This document shows positions 33,636-40,989 of a DNA stretch of 64,000 nucleotides, one piece after another (position 1 is the first letter of the stretch; the number at the start of each line of letters is the position of its first letter). The notes under the pieces are model-generated. The model was not told where the DNA came from and searched no databases. It saw nothing but the letters and a program-made list of their open reading frames with translations. The stretch is from contig NZ_CP095050.1 in the NCBI RefSeq assembly GCF_022921075.1, forward strand, positions 4,836,001 through 4,900,000. The letters run 5' to 3'. Source of the DNA: Hymenobacter sp. 5317J-9 (lineage in GTDB: Bacteria > Bacteroidota > Bacteroidia > Cytophagales > Hymenobacteraceae). Made by a program: the position numbers and the translations under genes.

Positions 33636-34787
33636 ATGAACCTGGCCCTGTTTTTTGACCCCCTGCCGGAAACGCTGACCGCCGCCGCGCCCGCGCCCAC
33701 CACGCTGGCTGCATACGCCACCCGCTTCACCGAAACGTTTCCGGACTGGCGCGCCGCCGACCTGGCCCTCATTGGGCTGGACGAATGGCGCGGCAGTGCC
33801 ACCGGCCATCCCAGCCGCCACGGCGCCAACGAGGTGCGTCACCGCTTCTACAGCCTGCAGAAAGGCAGCGGCGCCGTGCGCCTCGTCGACCTGGGCAACC
33901 TGCGCCCCGGCCTCACCCTGGAGGACACCTACCAGCGCCTGCGCGAAATCATCGGCGCGCTGATTGAGGAAAACACGGTACCGATTCTGCTCGGCGGCAG
34001 CCACGACCTCGACTACGGCCAGTTTCTGGCCTACGAAACGCAGAACCGCGCCATCAGCTTCGCCATGGTCGACTCGCGGCCCGACATGGCCGAGCCCGGC
34101 CCCGGCACGCCGCCCGAAGACAGCCACCTGCGCCGCATGTTGGTGCACGAGCCCAACTTCGTATTCAGCCTGGCCCACCTCGGCCACCAGCAGTACCTCA
34201 CGCCGCCCGAAGTGTTGGTGGCGCTGGAGAAAATGCACTTCGAAACCATGAGCGTGGGCGAGGTGCGGGCCGACCGACGCATGTCGGAGCCGCTCATTCG
34301 GCAGGCCGATTTCATGAGCATCGACATTGCCGCCATTCGCTGGCAGGATGCGCCCGGCTACTACCCGGCCTACCCGTTCGGCCTCGGCAACGAGGAAGCC
34401 ACTCAGCTGTGCTGGTACGCCGGGCACAACGAGCAGCTCAGCTCCTTCGGCCTGTATGGCTACCGCACCGACCAGGACACCAACGGCATGGCCGCTGCCA
34501 CGCTGGCTACCATGCTCTGGTATTTTGTGGAAGGATTTTACCACCGCCGCCCCGAAACGGGCTTTGGTACCTTCCGTTTCCTCACCTATACGGTTGTACT
34601 GCCCGGCAACCCCGATAAGCTGGTGTTCTACAAATCGCGCCGCGCCGACAAGTGGTGGATGGAAGTGGAACGCCTCGGCGACAACGCCGTGAAGCGCGTG
34701 GTGCCCTGCACCTACGAAGACTACCTCAATGCCTCGCAGGGCGACCTGCCGCAACGCTGGATTCGGCTGCAGGCCCTGCTGAGCTAA
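33636..34787 (+). CDS. Arginase/formimidoylglutamase-family protein with degenerate metal site
   Basis: 383 residues. The ureohydrolase fold is recognisable: GGSHDLDYG aligns with the family's GGxHx motif and keeps the histidine. The next motif, normally DAHxD, reads VDSRPD, with arginine in place of the metal-binding histidine. The last, normally SxDxDxxDP, reads SIDIAAIRWQDAPG, with alanine in place of the second aspartate. So several of the manganese ligands are lost. Automatic annotation would call it formimidoylglutamase, but catalysis is doubtful. I recall similar Bacteroidota proteins near type IX secretion genes, which I cannot verify here. Confidence 0.8.
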   Translation: MNLALFFDPLPETLTAAAPAPTTLAAYATRFTETFPDWRAADLALIGLDEWRGSATGHPSRHGANEVRHRFYSLQKGSGAVRLVDLGNLRPGLTLEDTYQRLREIIGALIEENTVPILLGGSHDLDYGQFLAYETQNRAISFAMVDSRPDMAEPGPGTPPEDSHLRRMLVHEPNFVFSLAHLGHQQYLTPPEVLVALEKMHFETMSVGEVRADRRMSEPLIRQADFMSIDIAAIRWQDAPGYYPAYPFGLGNEEATQLCWYAGHNEQLSSFGLYGYRTDQDTNGMAAATLATMLWYFVEGFYHRRPETGFGTFRFLTYTVVLPGNPDKLVFYKSRRADKWWMEVERLGDNAVKRVVPCTYEDYLNASQGDLPQRWIRLQALLS

Positions 34788-34805
34788 CTGAACGTCATAA
34801 TGATA

Positions 34806-34904
34806 GAACGTCATGCTGAGCGCAGTCGAAGCATCTCTACCGCAGCAGTAATGAATACTAACTTGACGAAGCGGTAGAGATGCTTCGACTGCGCTCAGCA
34901 TGAC
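34806..34904. repeat. Palindromic intergenic repeat, copy 7
   Basis: CGTCATGCTGAGCGCAGTCG... paired with ...CGACTGCGCTCAGCATGACCG, one of the most perfect copies. The right arm contains the ATG (34900-34902) used as the start of the cytochrome b5-like gene. The loop tail (TACTAACTTGACGAAGCGG) resembles that of copy 8. Confidence 0.9.
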
Positions 34905-35157
34905 CGTTTCGGAACAACAGACCAACCTTCCCTCCTACACCAAGCGCCAGCTTGCCCTGCGCAACGGCCAGGACCGCGACGAAATCTGGGTAGCCTACCA
35001 GGGCCGGATTTACGACGTGAGCCGCTCGCGCTTGTGGCGGCGCGGCAACCACTACGAGCACTGGGCCGGCCAGGACCTCACCGCCGAGCTGGACCGCGAC
35101 GCCCCGCACACGGCCAACGTTTTCGATAACTTTCCCGTCATTGGGCTTCTGACTTAA
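34900..35157 (+). CDS. Cytochrome b5-like heme-binding domain protein
   Basis: 85 residues, a single domain. The pattern EIWVAYQGRIYDVSRSRLWR and HYEHWAGQDLTAELDRDAPH matches the short bacterial cytochrome b5-like (heme/steroid-binding) family. The usual HPGG heme-ligand motif is not present as such; histidines in the HYEH and APH segments may serve instead. No signal peptide is seen. The start codon lies within the right arm of repeat copy 7 and there is no later in-frame ATG, so the repeat has shaped the 5' end of this gene. murQ follows after 9 bp. Confidence 0.82.
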   Translation: MTVSEQQTNLPSYTKRQLALRNGQDRDEIWVAYQGRIYDVSRSRLWRRGNHYEHWAGQDLTAELDRDAPHTANVFDNFPVIGLLT

Positions 35158-35166
35158 TTTCCCGCC

Positions 35167-35970
35167 ATGACCACTGAATCGCCGTCTGAATTCAACCACC
35201 TCGAAACCCTTTCCACCACCGAGCTGCTGGCCGGCATGAACCGCCTCGACCACACCGTGCCCGACACCGTGGCCAAAGCCCTGCCCCAGATTGAGCGGCT
35301 GGTAGAGGCCATTGTGGCGCGGCTGGGCGCCGGTGGGCGGTTGTTTTACATCGGGGCGGGCACCAGCGGGCGGCTGGGCGTGGTGGACGCGTCGGAGTGT
35401 CCGCCCACGTTCGGCGTGCCGGCAAGCCTAGTGGTAGGCATCATGGCGGGCGGCGACGGCGCCATTCGCCAAGCCGTGGAAGGCGCCGAAGACGACGCCG
35501 AACAGGCCTGGATTGATTTGCAGCAGCACAACATCAACGCCAACGACGTGCTGGTGGGCATTGCGGCTTCGGGCCGCACGCCCTACGTCATTGGCGGATT
35601 GAACAAGGCGCGGGCGGCGGGCATGGCTACTGGCTGCGTAGTGTGCAACGCCGATTCGGCCGTGGCCGCCGCCGCCGAGTTTCCGGTGGAAGTGGTGACG
35701 GGGCCGGAGTTTCTCACGGGCAGCACCCGCCTCAAGGCTGGCACGGCGCAGAAGCTGGTGCTGAATATGCTGACCACCGCCACGTTTATTCGCCTGGGCC
35801 GTGTGAAGGGCAACAAGATGGTCGACATGCAGCTCTCGAACGAAAAGCTGGTGCACCGCGGCGAGAAAATGCTCATGGAAGAGCTCGGCATTGAAGAAGC
35901 CGAAGCCGTGCAGTTGCTGAAGCAGCACGGCAGCGTGCGGGCCGCGCTCGATGCCCGGGCCAAGCAGTAA
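35167..35970 (+). CDS. murQ: N-acetylmuramic acid 6-phosphate etherase
   Basis: 267 residues, slightly shorter than the E. coli enzyme (298). The SIS domain carries YIGAGTSGRLGVVDASECPP, and VGIAASGRTPYVIGGL and KLVLNMLTTATFIRLGRVKG follow; all are family hallmarks. It cleaves the lactyl ether of MurNAc-6-phosphate in peptidoglycan recycling. No MurNAc kinase or transport gene is adjacent. It starts 9 bp after the cytochrome b5-like gene. Confidence 0.94.
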   Translation: MTTESPSEFNHLETLSTTELLAGMNRLDHTVPDTVAKALPQIERLVEAIVARLGAGGRLFYIGAGTSGRLGVVDASECPPTFGVPASLVVGIMAGGDGAIRQAVEGAEDDAEQAWIDLQQHNINANDVLVGIAASGRTPYVIGGLNKARAAGMATGCVVCNADSAVAAAAEFPVEVVTGPEFLTGSTRLKAGTAQKLVLNMLTTATFIRLGRVKGNKMVDMQLSNEKLVHRGEKMLMEELGIEEAEAVQLLKQHGSVRAALDARAKQ

Positions 35971-36045
35971 CACCTGCTTAGGCTTGTGTTTCACGGGCTT
36001 ATTTTTTCGGCCGAACGATTCGGGCTTAATGGCGTTTCTAGGGAG

Positions 36046-36065
36046 GCACCGGCTATAGCCGGTGC
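36046..36065. repeat. 20-bp perfect palindrome before a start codon
   Basis: GCACCGGCTA followed directly by its reverse complement, 9 bp before the ATG at 36075. As RNA it would put a hairpin over the translation start region; as DNA it could be an operator. It occurs once in the window. Confidence 0.6.
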
Positions 36066-36074
36066 TCCTTCGCT

Positions 36075-36659
36075 ATGCACACCATCGAGCCGCACTACAA
36101 CTGGATTGACCAGTACTCCGCTTCCGAAGACCCTCGCTCACCCCTCTTCGAAGCCGAGAATAGCCTGGAATCATACACCAACACCATCTACGGCTACTAT
36201 ATCCACCCGCAGTGGGACAGCCTGGGCTCCGATACGCTGTTCTTCAAAATCCTGTTTGCCGACTACGAGGACGGCATTGCCATTCTGGAGTTCATCGGTG
36301 AGTGGAACGACGCCATCGAGAACGACATCATGGAGCTCAAGCGCAACATCATTGATGTGCTGGTGCACGAGGGCATTCGCAAGTTTATTCTGGTGGGCGA
36401 GAACGTGTTCAACTTCCACGGCTCCGATGACGACTATTACGAGGAATGGTACGAGGACGTGGAAGAAGGCTGGATTGCGGGCGTGAACTTTCTGGAGCAC
36501 GTGCAGCGCGAAATGAAGCAGTACAACGTCGACAACTACATCAATTTCGGCGGGCAGCTCGACGACCTGCCGTGGCGCACCTACGAGCCGCGCCGGCTTT
36601 TCGAGGTGGTCGATGGCATGCTGAACCGCCGGCTGGGCATGCCCGAAACCGAGCTATAA
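36075..36659 (+). CDS. Conserved-looking hypothetical protein
   Basis: 194 residues, acidic, with no signal peptide or membrane segment. Many Asp, Glu, Tyr and Trp residues (HGSDDDYYEEWYEDVEEGW) lie in the middle, and an alpha/beta-like segment (IIDVLVHEGIRKFILVGENVF) precedes them. I do not recognise the family; it has the look of a conserved Bacteroidota protein of unknown function. The gene stands alone and ends in a strong terminator. Confidence 0.75.
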   Translation: MHTIEPHYNWIDQYSASEDPRSPLFEAENSLESYTNTIYGYYIHPQWDSLGSDTLFFKILFADYEDGIAILEFIGEWNDAIENDIMELKRNIIDVLVHEGIRKFILVGENVFNFHGSDDDYYEEWYEDVEEGWIAGVNFLEHVQREMKQYNVDNYINFGGQLDDLPWRTYEPRRLFEVVDGMLNRRLGMPETEL

Positions 36660-36662
36660 GAA

Positions 36663-36710
36663 GGGCAACAAAAAAGCCCCGTCGTTTCCGGCGGGGCTTT
36701 TTTGTTGCCC
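36663..36710. terminator. Bidirectional intrinsic terminator, 19-bp stem
   Basis: A perfect 19-bp stem (36663-36681 with 36692-36710), which includes A6/T6 blocks, between convergent genes. Confidence 0.93.
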
Positions 36711-36727
36711 TTGCGGGCGAAGTGAAA

Positions 36728-36970
36728 TTACTTCACTTTCTCTTCGGGCGACACGGGAGCCATTTTGTCGGCGTTGTCTTCCATTTTGTCAGCCTTGGCG
36801 TCAGCCGAGTCACGTACGGCGTCAGCCTGGTTTTCCATGGCATCAGCTTTGGCTTCGCCAGCAGCTTCTACGTTTTCAGCCTGCTGCTCAACAGCCTCTT
36901 CTTTCTTGCTTTCGCAAGCGGTGAACGAGAACGAGGCAGCAGCCAGGGCGAGGAACAATACTTTTTTCAT
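36728..36970 (-). CDS. Small Ala/Glu/Asp-rich lipoprotein
   Basis: 80 residues. The lipoprotein signal ends in FSFTACES, so the cysteine near residue 19 is probably lipidated. The rest is an acidic helical repeat (KADAMENQADAVRDSADAKADKMED), likely a single long helix or coiled coil, similar in style to Lpp-like or stress-induced lipoproteins. Function unknown. It ends at the shared terminator. Confidence 0.75.
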   Translation of the reverse strand: MKKVLFLALAAASFSFTACESKKEEAVEQQAENVEAAGEAKADAMENQADAVRDSADAKADKMEDNADKMAPVSPEEKVK

Positions 36971-37144
36971 CTTGTGTTGGGGTTAAAATTGGGGTGAGAT
37001 TCGAAACAACTTTCAACGCTTGGCACGAAGCAAAACGTCAAATTCGGGGCTTTATACCGCAGTTGGGAATAGGTAACCCACTCGCTCAAAAAATTGTGAA
37101 GAATTTATGAACGAGCCCTTTTCTCTGGCTTACGGTTGGCTCTG

Positions 37145-38473
37145 CTATTTTTTGCGGAACACAATGCCGATGGGCACGCCTTTGAAGTCGAAGGTTTCGC
37201 GCATGCGGTTTTCGAGGTAGCGCGTGTAGCTGGCCGTCACGTACTGCGGCAGGTTGCAGAAGAAGGCAAACACCGGGTTGTGCGTGGGCAGCTGCGTCAC
37301 GTACTTAATGCGCACCATCTTGCCTTTCACGGCCGGCGGGCCGTAGCGCTCAATCTCCTTCAGCATCACGTCGTTGAGCTGCGAAGTCGGGATTTTGCGG
37401 CGCTTGTTCTGGTACACCTCAATGGCCGTTTCGATGGCCTTGTGCACGCGCTGCTTGTTCAGCACCGAGATGAAAATGACGGGCGGGTAGGCAATGGGCG
37501 CCAGCTTCTCCATGATTTTCGCCTCGAACTCCTTGGCGGTGTTGGTTTGCTTGTCCTCCACCAAATCCCACTTGTTCACCAGAATGACAATGCCTTTGCG
37601 GTTCTTGTCGGCCAGAGTGATGATATTCACGTCCTGGGCCTCGATGCCGCGGCTGGCATCAAGCATCACAATGCACACGTCCGACTCTTCCAGCGCACGC
37701 AGGCTGCGCATGTTGGCATAGAATTCCACGTCCTCGCTCACCTTGGCCTTGCGCCGCAGACCGGCCGTATCCACCAAAATAAACTCGTTGCCGAAAGCAT
37801 TGTAGCGGGCCGAAATCGAGTCGCGGGTGGTGCCGGCAATGTCGGTCACGATGCTGCGGTCTTCGCCCAGCAGCAGGTTCACGAGGCTGGACTTGCCCAC
37901 GTTGGGGCGGCCCACCACGGCAATGCGCGGGATTTCGGACTCCGGCTCTTCCTCGCCGGGGTCGTCGAAGTGGCTCACCACCTGGTCGAGCAGCTCGCCG
38001 GTGCCGTGGCCGTTCTGGCTGCTGATGGCGAAGATTTCGCCGTCGCCCAAGCCCAGCGAATAAAATTCGCCGGCGCCGTGGGCGCGCAGGTTGGTATCGG
38101 CCTTGTTGGCCACCAGGTAAATGGGCTTCTTGCCCATGTAGCGGCGCAGCACCGAGGCAAATTCCTCGTCGAGGCCGTGCACGCCGGCTTCGGCGTCCAC
38201 CATGAAGAGCACCACGTCGGCCTCTTCGATGGCCAGCTTCACCTGCTTGTTGATTTCGCCCTCGAAAATATCCTCCGAATTGTGCACGTAGCCACCGGTG
38301 TCAATCACGGTGAAGTTTTTGCCAATCCAGTCGCCGTAGCCGTAGTGGCGGTCACGGGTCACGCCGCTCTCGTTGTCCATAATGGCCTTGCGCTGGCCCA
38401 CGAGGCGGTTGAATAGCGTGGATTTGCCCACGTTGGGCCGCCCCACGATGGCGATGGTGTTCTGCTTAGACAT
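37145..38473 (-). CDS. der: Ribosome biogenesis GTPase Der (EngA)
   Basis: 442 residues with two tandem GTPase domains: G1 motifs GRPNVGKSTLF and GRPNVGKSSLV, switch regions DTGGYVHNS and DTAGLRRKAK, and NKAD/NKWD specificity motifs. The C-terminal KH-like domain follows. Der acts in assembly of the large ribosomal subunit. era, another ribosome GTPase, follows 5' on the same strand, separated by repeat copy 8. Confidence 0.96.
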   Translation of the reverse strand: MSKQNTIAIVGRPNVGKSTLFNRLVGQRKAIMDNESGVTRDRHYGYGDWIGKNFTVIDTGGYVHNSEDIFEGEINKQVKLAIEEADVVLFMVDAEAGVHGLDEEFASVLRRYMGKKPIYLVANKADTNLRAHGAGEFYSLGLGDGEIFAISSQNGHGTGELLDQVVSHFDDPGEEEPESEIPRIAVVGRPNVGKSSLVNLLLGEDRSIVTDIAGTTRDSISARYNAFGNEFILVDTAGLRRKAKVSEDVEFYANMRSLRALEESDVCIVMLDASRGIEAQDVNIITLADKNRKGIVILVNKWDLVEDKQTNTAKEFEAKIMEKLAPIAYPPVIFISVLNKQRVHKAIETAIEVYQNKRRKIPTSQLNDVMLKEIERYGPPAVKGKMVRIKYVTQLPTHNPVFAFFCNLPQYVTASYTRYLENRMRETFDFKGVPIGIVFRKK

Positions 38474-38557
38474 GTTGTGTGGCCCCAGCCGCCGACCCGA
38501 CCTAGATTCGGCAGTGCCCGGGGGTATGTTGATTATAGATGGTCGGAAATATGTTCA

Positions 38558-38660
38558 GAACGTCATGCAGAGCGCAGCGAAGCATCTTGCTTGCAGTCAC
38601 TAACTAATACTTGAGGCAACGAAGCGGGCAAGATGCTTCGCTGCGCTCTGCATGACGTTC
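38558..38660. repeat. Palindromic intergenic repeat, copy 8
   Basis: GAACGTCATGCAGAGCGCAG... paired perfectly with ...CTGCGCTCTGCATGACGTTC; inner motif CGAAGCATCTTGC / GCAAGATGCTTCG. It belongs to the CAGAG subfamily with copy 2, while its loop resembles that of copy 7. It lies between der and era. Confidence 0.9.
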
Positions 38661-38687
38661 TTAATTAATCGATTTAATCGGTGTTTC

Positions 38688-39584
38688 TTATTGATAACCG
38701 AAGCGGCTCAGCGCTTTCGCATCGGTGCGCCAGTTCTCGTTCACCTTCACGTGCAGTTCCAGGAACACCTTTTTGAGGAAAAATTTCTCCATTTCCTCGC
38801 GCGCCCAGGTGCCTACCTTTTTTAGCGCCTCGCCGCCCTGGCCGATGACAATGCCCTTCTGGCTGCTACGCTCCACATAGATGATGCCGCGGATGCGAAT
38901 GATGGCGTCTTCCTCCTTAAACTCCTCAATCACAACCTCGCAGCTGTAGGGTATCTCCTTTTTGTAGAGCTTGAAGATTTTCTCACGCACCATTTCGGCG
39001 GCAAAAAACCGCTCCGGTTTGTCGGTTAGTTCGTCTTTAGGATAGTATGGTGGGTGGACGGGCAGGCGCTCCAGCACCAGTTGCAGCACGCCGTCGGTGC
39101 CGAAATGGTTGAGGGCCGAGATGGGCAATACCTCAGCGGCGTTGGGCAGTTGCTCCTTCCAATAAGCCAGCTTGGCTTCTACCTCGGTCTGGTCGGCCTG
39201 GTCGATTTTATTGACGAGCAGGATGATGGGCGTGTCCACCATCTTGCGCAGGCGCTCCACCACGGGTTCCTCGTCGTGCTTTTCGTAGATGTCTGTGACG
39301 AAGAGCACCACATCGGCATCTTCGAGCGACGAATACACGAACGACATCATGGCGTTGTGCAGCTCGTATTTGGGCTGAATGATGCCGGGCGTGTCGGAAT
39401 AAATCAACTGAAAGTCATCGCCGTTGAGGATGCCCAGAATGCGGTGGCGCGTGGTCTGGGCCTTGCTCGTGACGATGCTGAGCCGCTCGCCCACCAGCGC
39501 GTTCATCAGCGTGGACTTGCCCACGTTGGGCTTGCCAATGATGCTCACGAAGCCGGCGCGGTGGGGTTTAGTTTCGGGGTTCAC
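38688..39584 (-). CDS. era: GTPase Era
   Basis: 298 residues from a GTG start at 39584 (no ATG is in frame nearby). G1 motif GKPNVGKSTLMNALVGE, switch DTPGIIQPKYELH, NKID specificity motif, and a C-terminal KH domain with SQKGIVIGQGGEALKKVGTWAR. Era binds 16S rRNA and assists small-subunit maturation. An exact TACCTTTG lies about 30 bp upstream. Confidence 0.96.
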   Translation of the reverse strand: MNPETKPHRAGFVSIIGKPNVGKSTLMNALVGERLSIVTSKAQTTRHRILGILNGDDFQLIYSDTPGIIQPKYELHNAMMSFVYSSLEDADVVLFVTDIYEKHDEEPVVERLRKMVDTPIILLVNKIDQADQTEVEAKLAYWKEQLPNAAEVLPISALNHFGTDGVLQLVLERLPVHPPYYPKDELTDKPERFFAAEMVREKIFKLYKKEIPYSCEVVIEEFKEEDAIIRIRGIIYVERSSQKGIVIGQGGEALKKVGTWAREEMEKFFLKKVFLELHVKVNENWRTDAKALSRFGYQ

Positions 39585-39611
39585 GATGGATGGGTTTGAT
39601 AATCAGGGCCG

Positions 39612-39619
39612 CAAAGGTA
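39612..39619 (-). promoter_or_regulatory. -7 box of era
   Basis: On the minus strand an exact TACCTTTG, 28 bp before the GTG start. No clear -33 TTG at the right distance. Confidence 0.45.
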
Positions 39620-39717
39620 CGGCTTTCGGGGCGGAAAAGCTAGGCCGGGCCGCAAATCGGCCATTACGGGTCGTTTCCGAAACCATGCCCGCGGCCGGCT
39701 GTTTGCTGGGCAGGCAC

Positions 39718-39786
39718 GTGTAGCGTAGACTCTGCGAGTCCGTGACCAAGCACCATTCGCTTGCGGACTAAAAGTCCGCGCTACAC
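39718..39786. repeat. Imperfect inverted repeat of a second type
   Basis: Outer arms GTGTAGCG and CGCTACAC pair perfectly. The inner segments (GACTCTGCGAGTCCG and CGGACTAAAAGTCCG) are partly complementary and each folds on itself. It is unrelated to the eight-copy family. It lies between the divergent era and hemH genes. Confidence 0.65.
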
Positions 39787-39814
39787 TCCGCCACAGTTCC
39801 GACCTTTGCCCCCC

Positions 39815-40858
39815 ATGAATTCCACTACTTCGCCCAACGCCCGCATTGGCGTGCTGCTCGTCAACCTCGGTACGCCCGACTCACCCAACACGCCCGACGT
39901 GCGGCGCTACCTCAACGAATTCCTCACCGACGGCCGGGTGGTTGACATGCCCGCCGCCATTCGCTACCCGCTGTTTCAGGGGCTGGTGGTGCCGCTGCGG
40001 GCGCCCAAGTCGGCCAAGATTTACAAAGAGCTTTGGACCGACCGGGGCTCGCCCCTGCTCTTCCACGGCCTCGACCTGCAACAGAAGGTGCAGGCCGAAC
40101 TGGGCGAGCGCTACGTGGTAGCCTTCGGTATGCGCTACCAGAAGCCCAGCATCGAGAAGGCGCTGGAAGAGCTGCGAGTGGCCGAAGTGGAGCGCATCAT
40201 TGTGCTGCCGCTGTTCCCGCAATATGCGTCGGCCAGCACGGGCTCGGTGCAGGAGAAGGTGATGGACATTGTGAAAGACTGGTGGGTGGTGCCCAGCATC
40301 AGCTTCATCAGCCAGTTTGCCACCGACCCGGGCTTCATCGCCACCATCGTGGCACGCGGCCGGGCGGAAATGGCCAAACACAACTACGACCACATCGTGT
40401 TCAGCTACCACGGCATTCCGGAGCGCCACGTCAAAAAAGGCGACCCGACCAACTACTGCCGCTTCGGCAGCTGCTGCGACACGCTCACGCCGCAGAACCA
40501 ATATTGCTACCGCGCCCAGTGCTTCGCCACGTCGCGCCTGGTGGCCGAAGGTCTGGGCATCAAACCCGAGCAATACACGGTGGCTTTCCAGAGCCGCCTG
40601 CAAAGCCGCCTGCGCGACCCCTGGCTGCAGCCTTACACCGATGAGGTGCTGAAGGAATTTCCCGCCAAGGGCATCAACAACGTGCTTGCCTTCTCCCCGG
40701 CTTTCGTGGCCGACTGCCTCGAAACCACCATCGAGGTGGGCGAAGAGTTCAAGGAACTGTTTGAAGAAGCAGGCGGCAAGCACTGGCAGCTGGTGCCCTC
40801 GCTGAACTCGGAGCCGCAGTGGGTGGACGCCGTGGCCAACATGATTCGGCGGAATTAG
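39815..40858 (+). CDS. hemH: Ferrochelatase
   Basis: 347 residues from the ATG at 39815; the open frame upstream runs into the inverted repeat and is not used. The start GVLLVNLGTPDSP is characteristic; the active-site histidine is in FSYHGIPERH and the conserved glutamate region is FSPAFVADCLETTIE. It inserts ferrous iron into protoporphyrin IX, the last step of heme synthesis. It is a single gene with its own terminator. Confidence 0.95.
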   Translation: MNSTTSPNARIGVLLVNLGTPDSPNTPDVRRYLNEFLTDGRVVDMPAAIRYPLFQGLVVPLRAPKSAKIYKELWTDRGSPLLFHGLDLQQKVQAELGERYVVAFGMRYQKPSIEKALEELRVAEVERIIVLPLFPQYASASTGSVQEKVMDIVKDWWVVPSISFISQFATDPGFIATIVARGRAEMAKHNYDHIVFSYHGIPERHVKKGDPTNYCRFGSCCDTLTPQNQYCYRAQCFATSRLVAEGLGIKPEQYTVAFQSRLQSRLRDPWLQPYTDEVLKEFPAKGINNVLAFSPAFVADCLETTIEVGEEFKELFEEAGGKHWQLVPSLNSEPQWVDAVANMIRRN

Positions 40859-40881
40859 CGCGTAGCTAGGCTAATATATTG

Positions 40882-40920
40882 GAAGGCCCCATTGAGCAGA
40901 GCTCGGCGGGGCCTTCTTGC
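40882..40920 (+). terminator. Intrinsic terminator of hemH
   Basis: A 9-bp GC-rich stem (40882-40890 with 40908-40916) with a 17-nt loop followed by a short T-rich stretch. Confidence 0.7.
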
Positions 40921-40989
40921 ATATTTATATTTCCATCCGCCGCATTTGCCGTAACTTCGAGGTTTCGTCCTCCGCAGTTTCCCACCCAA

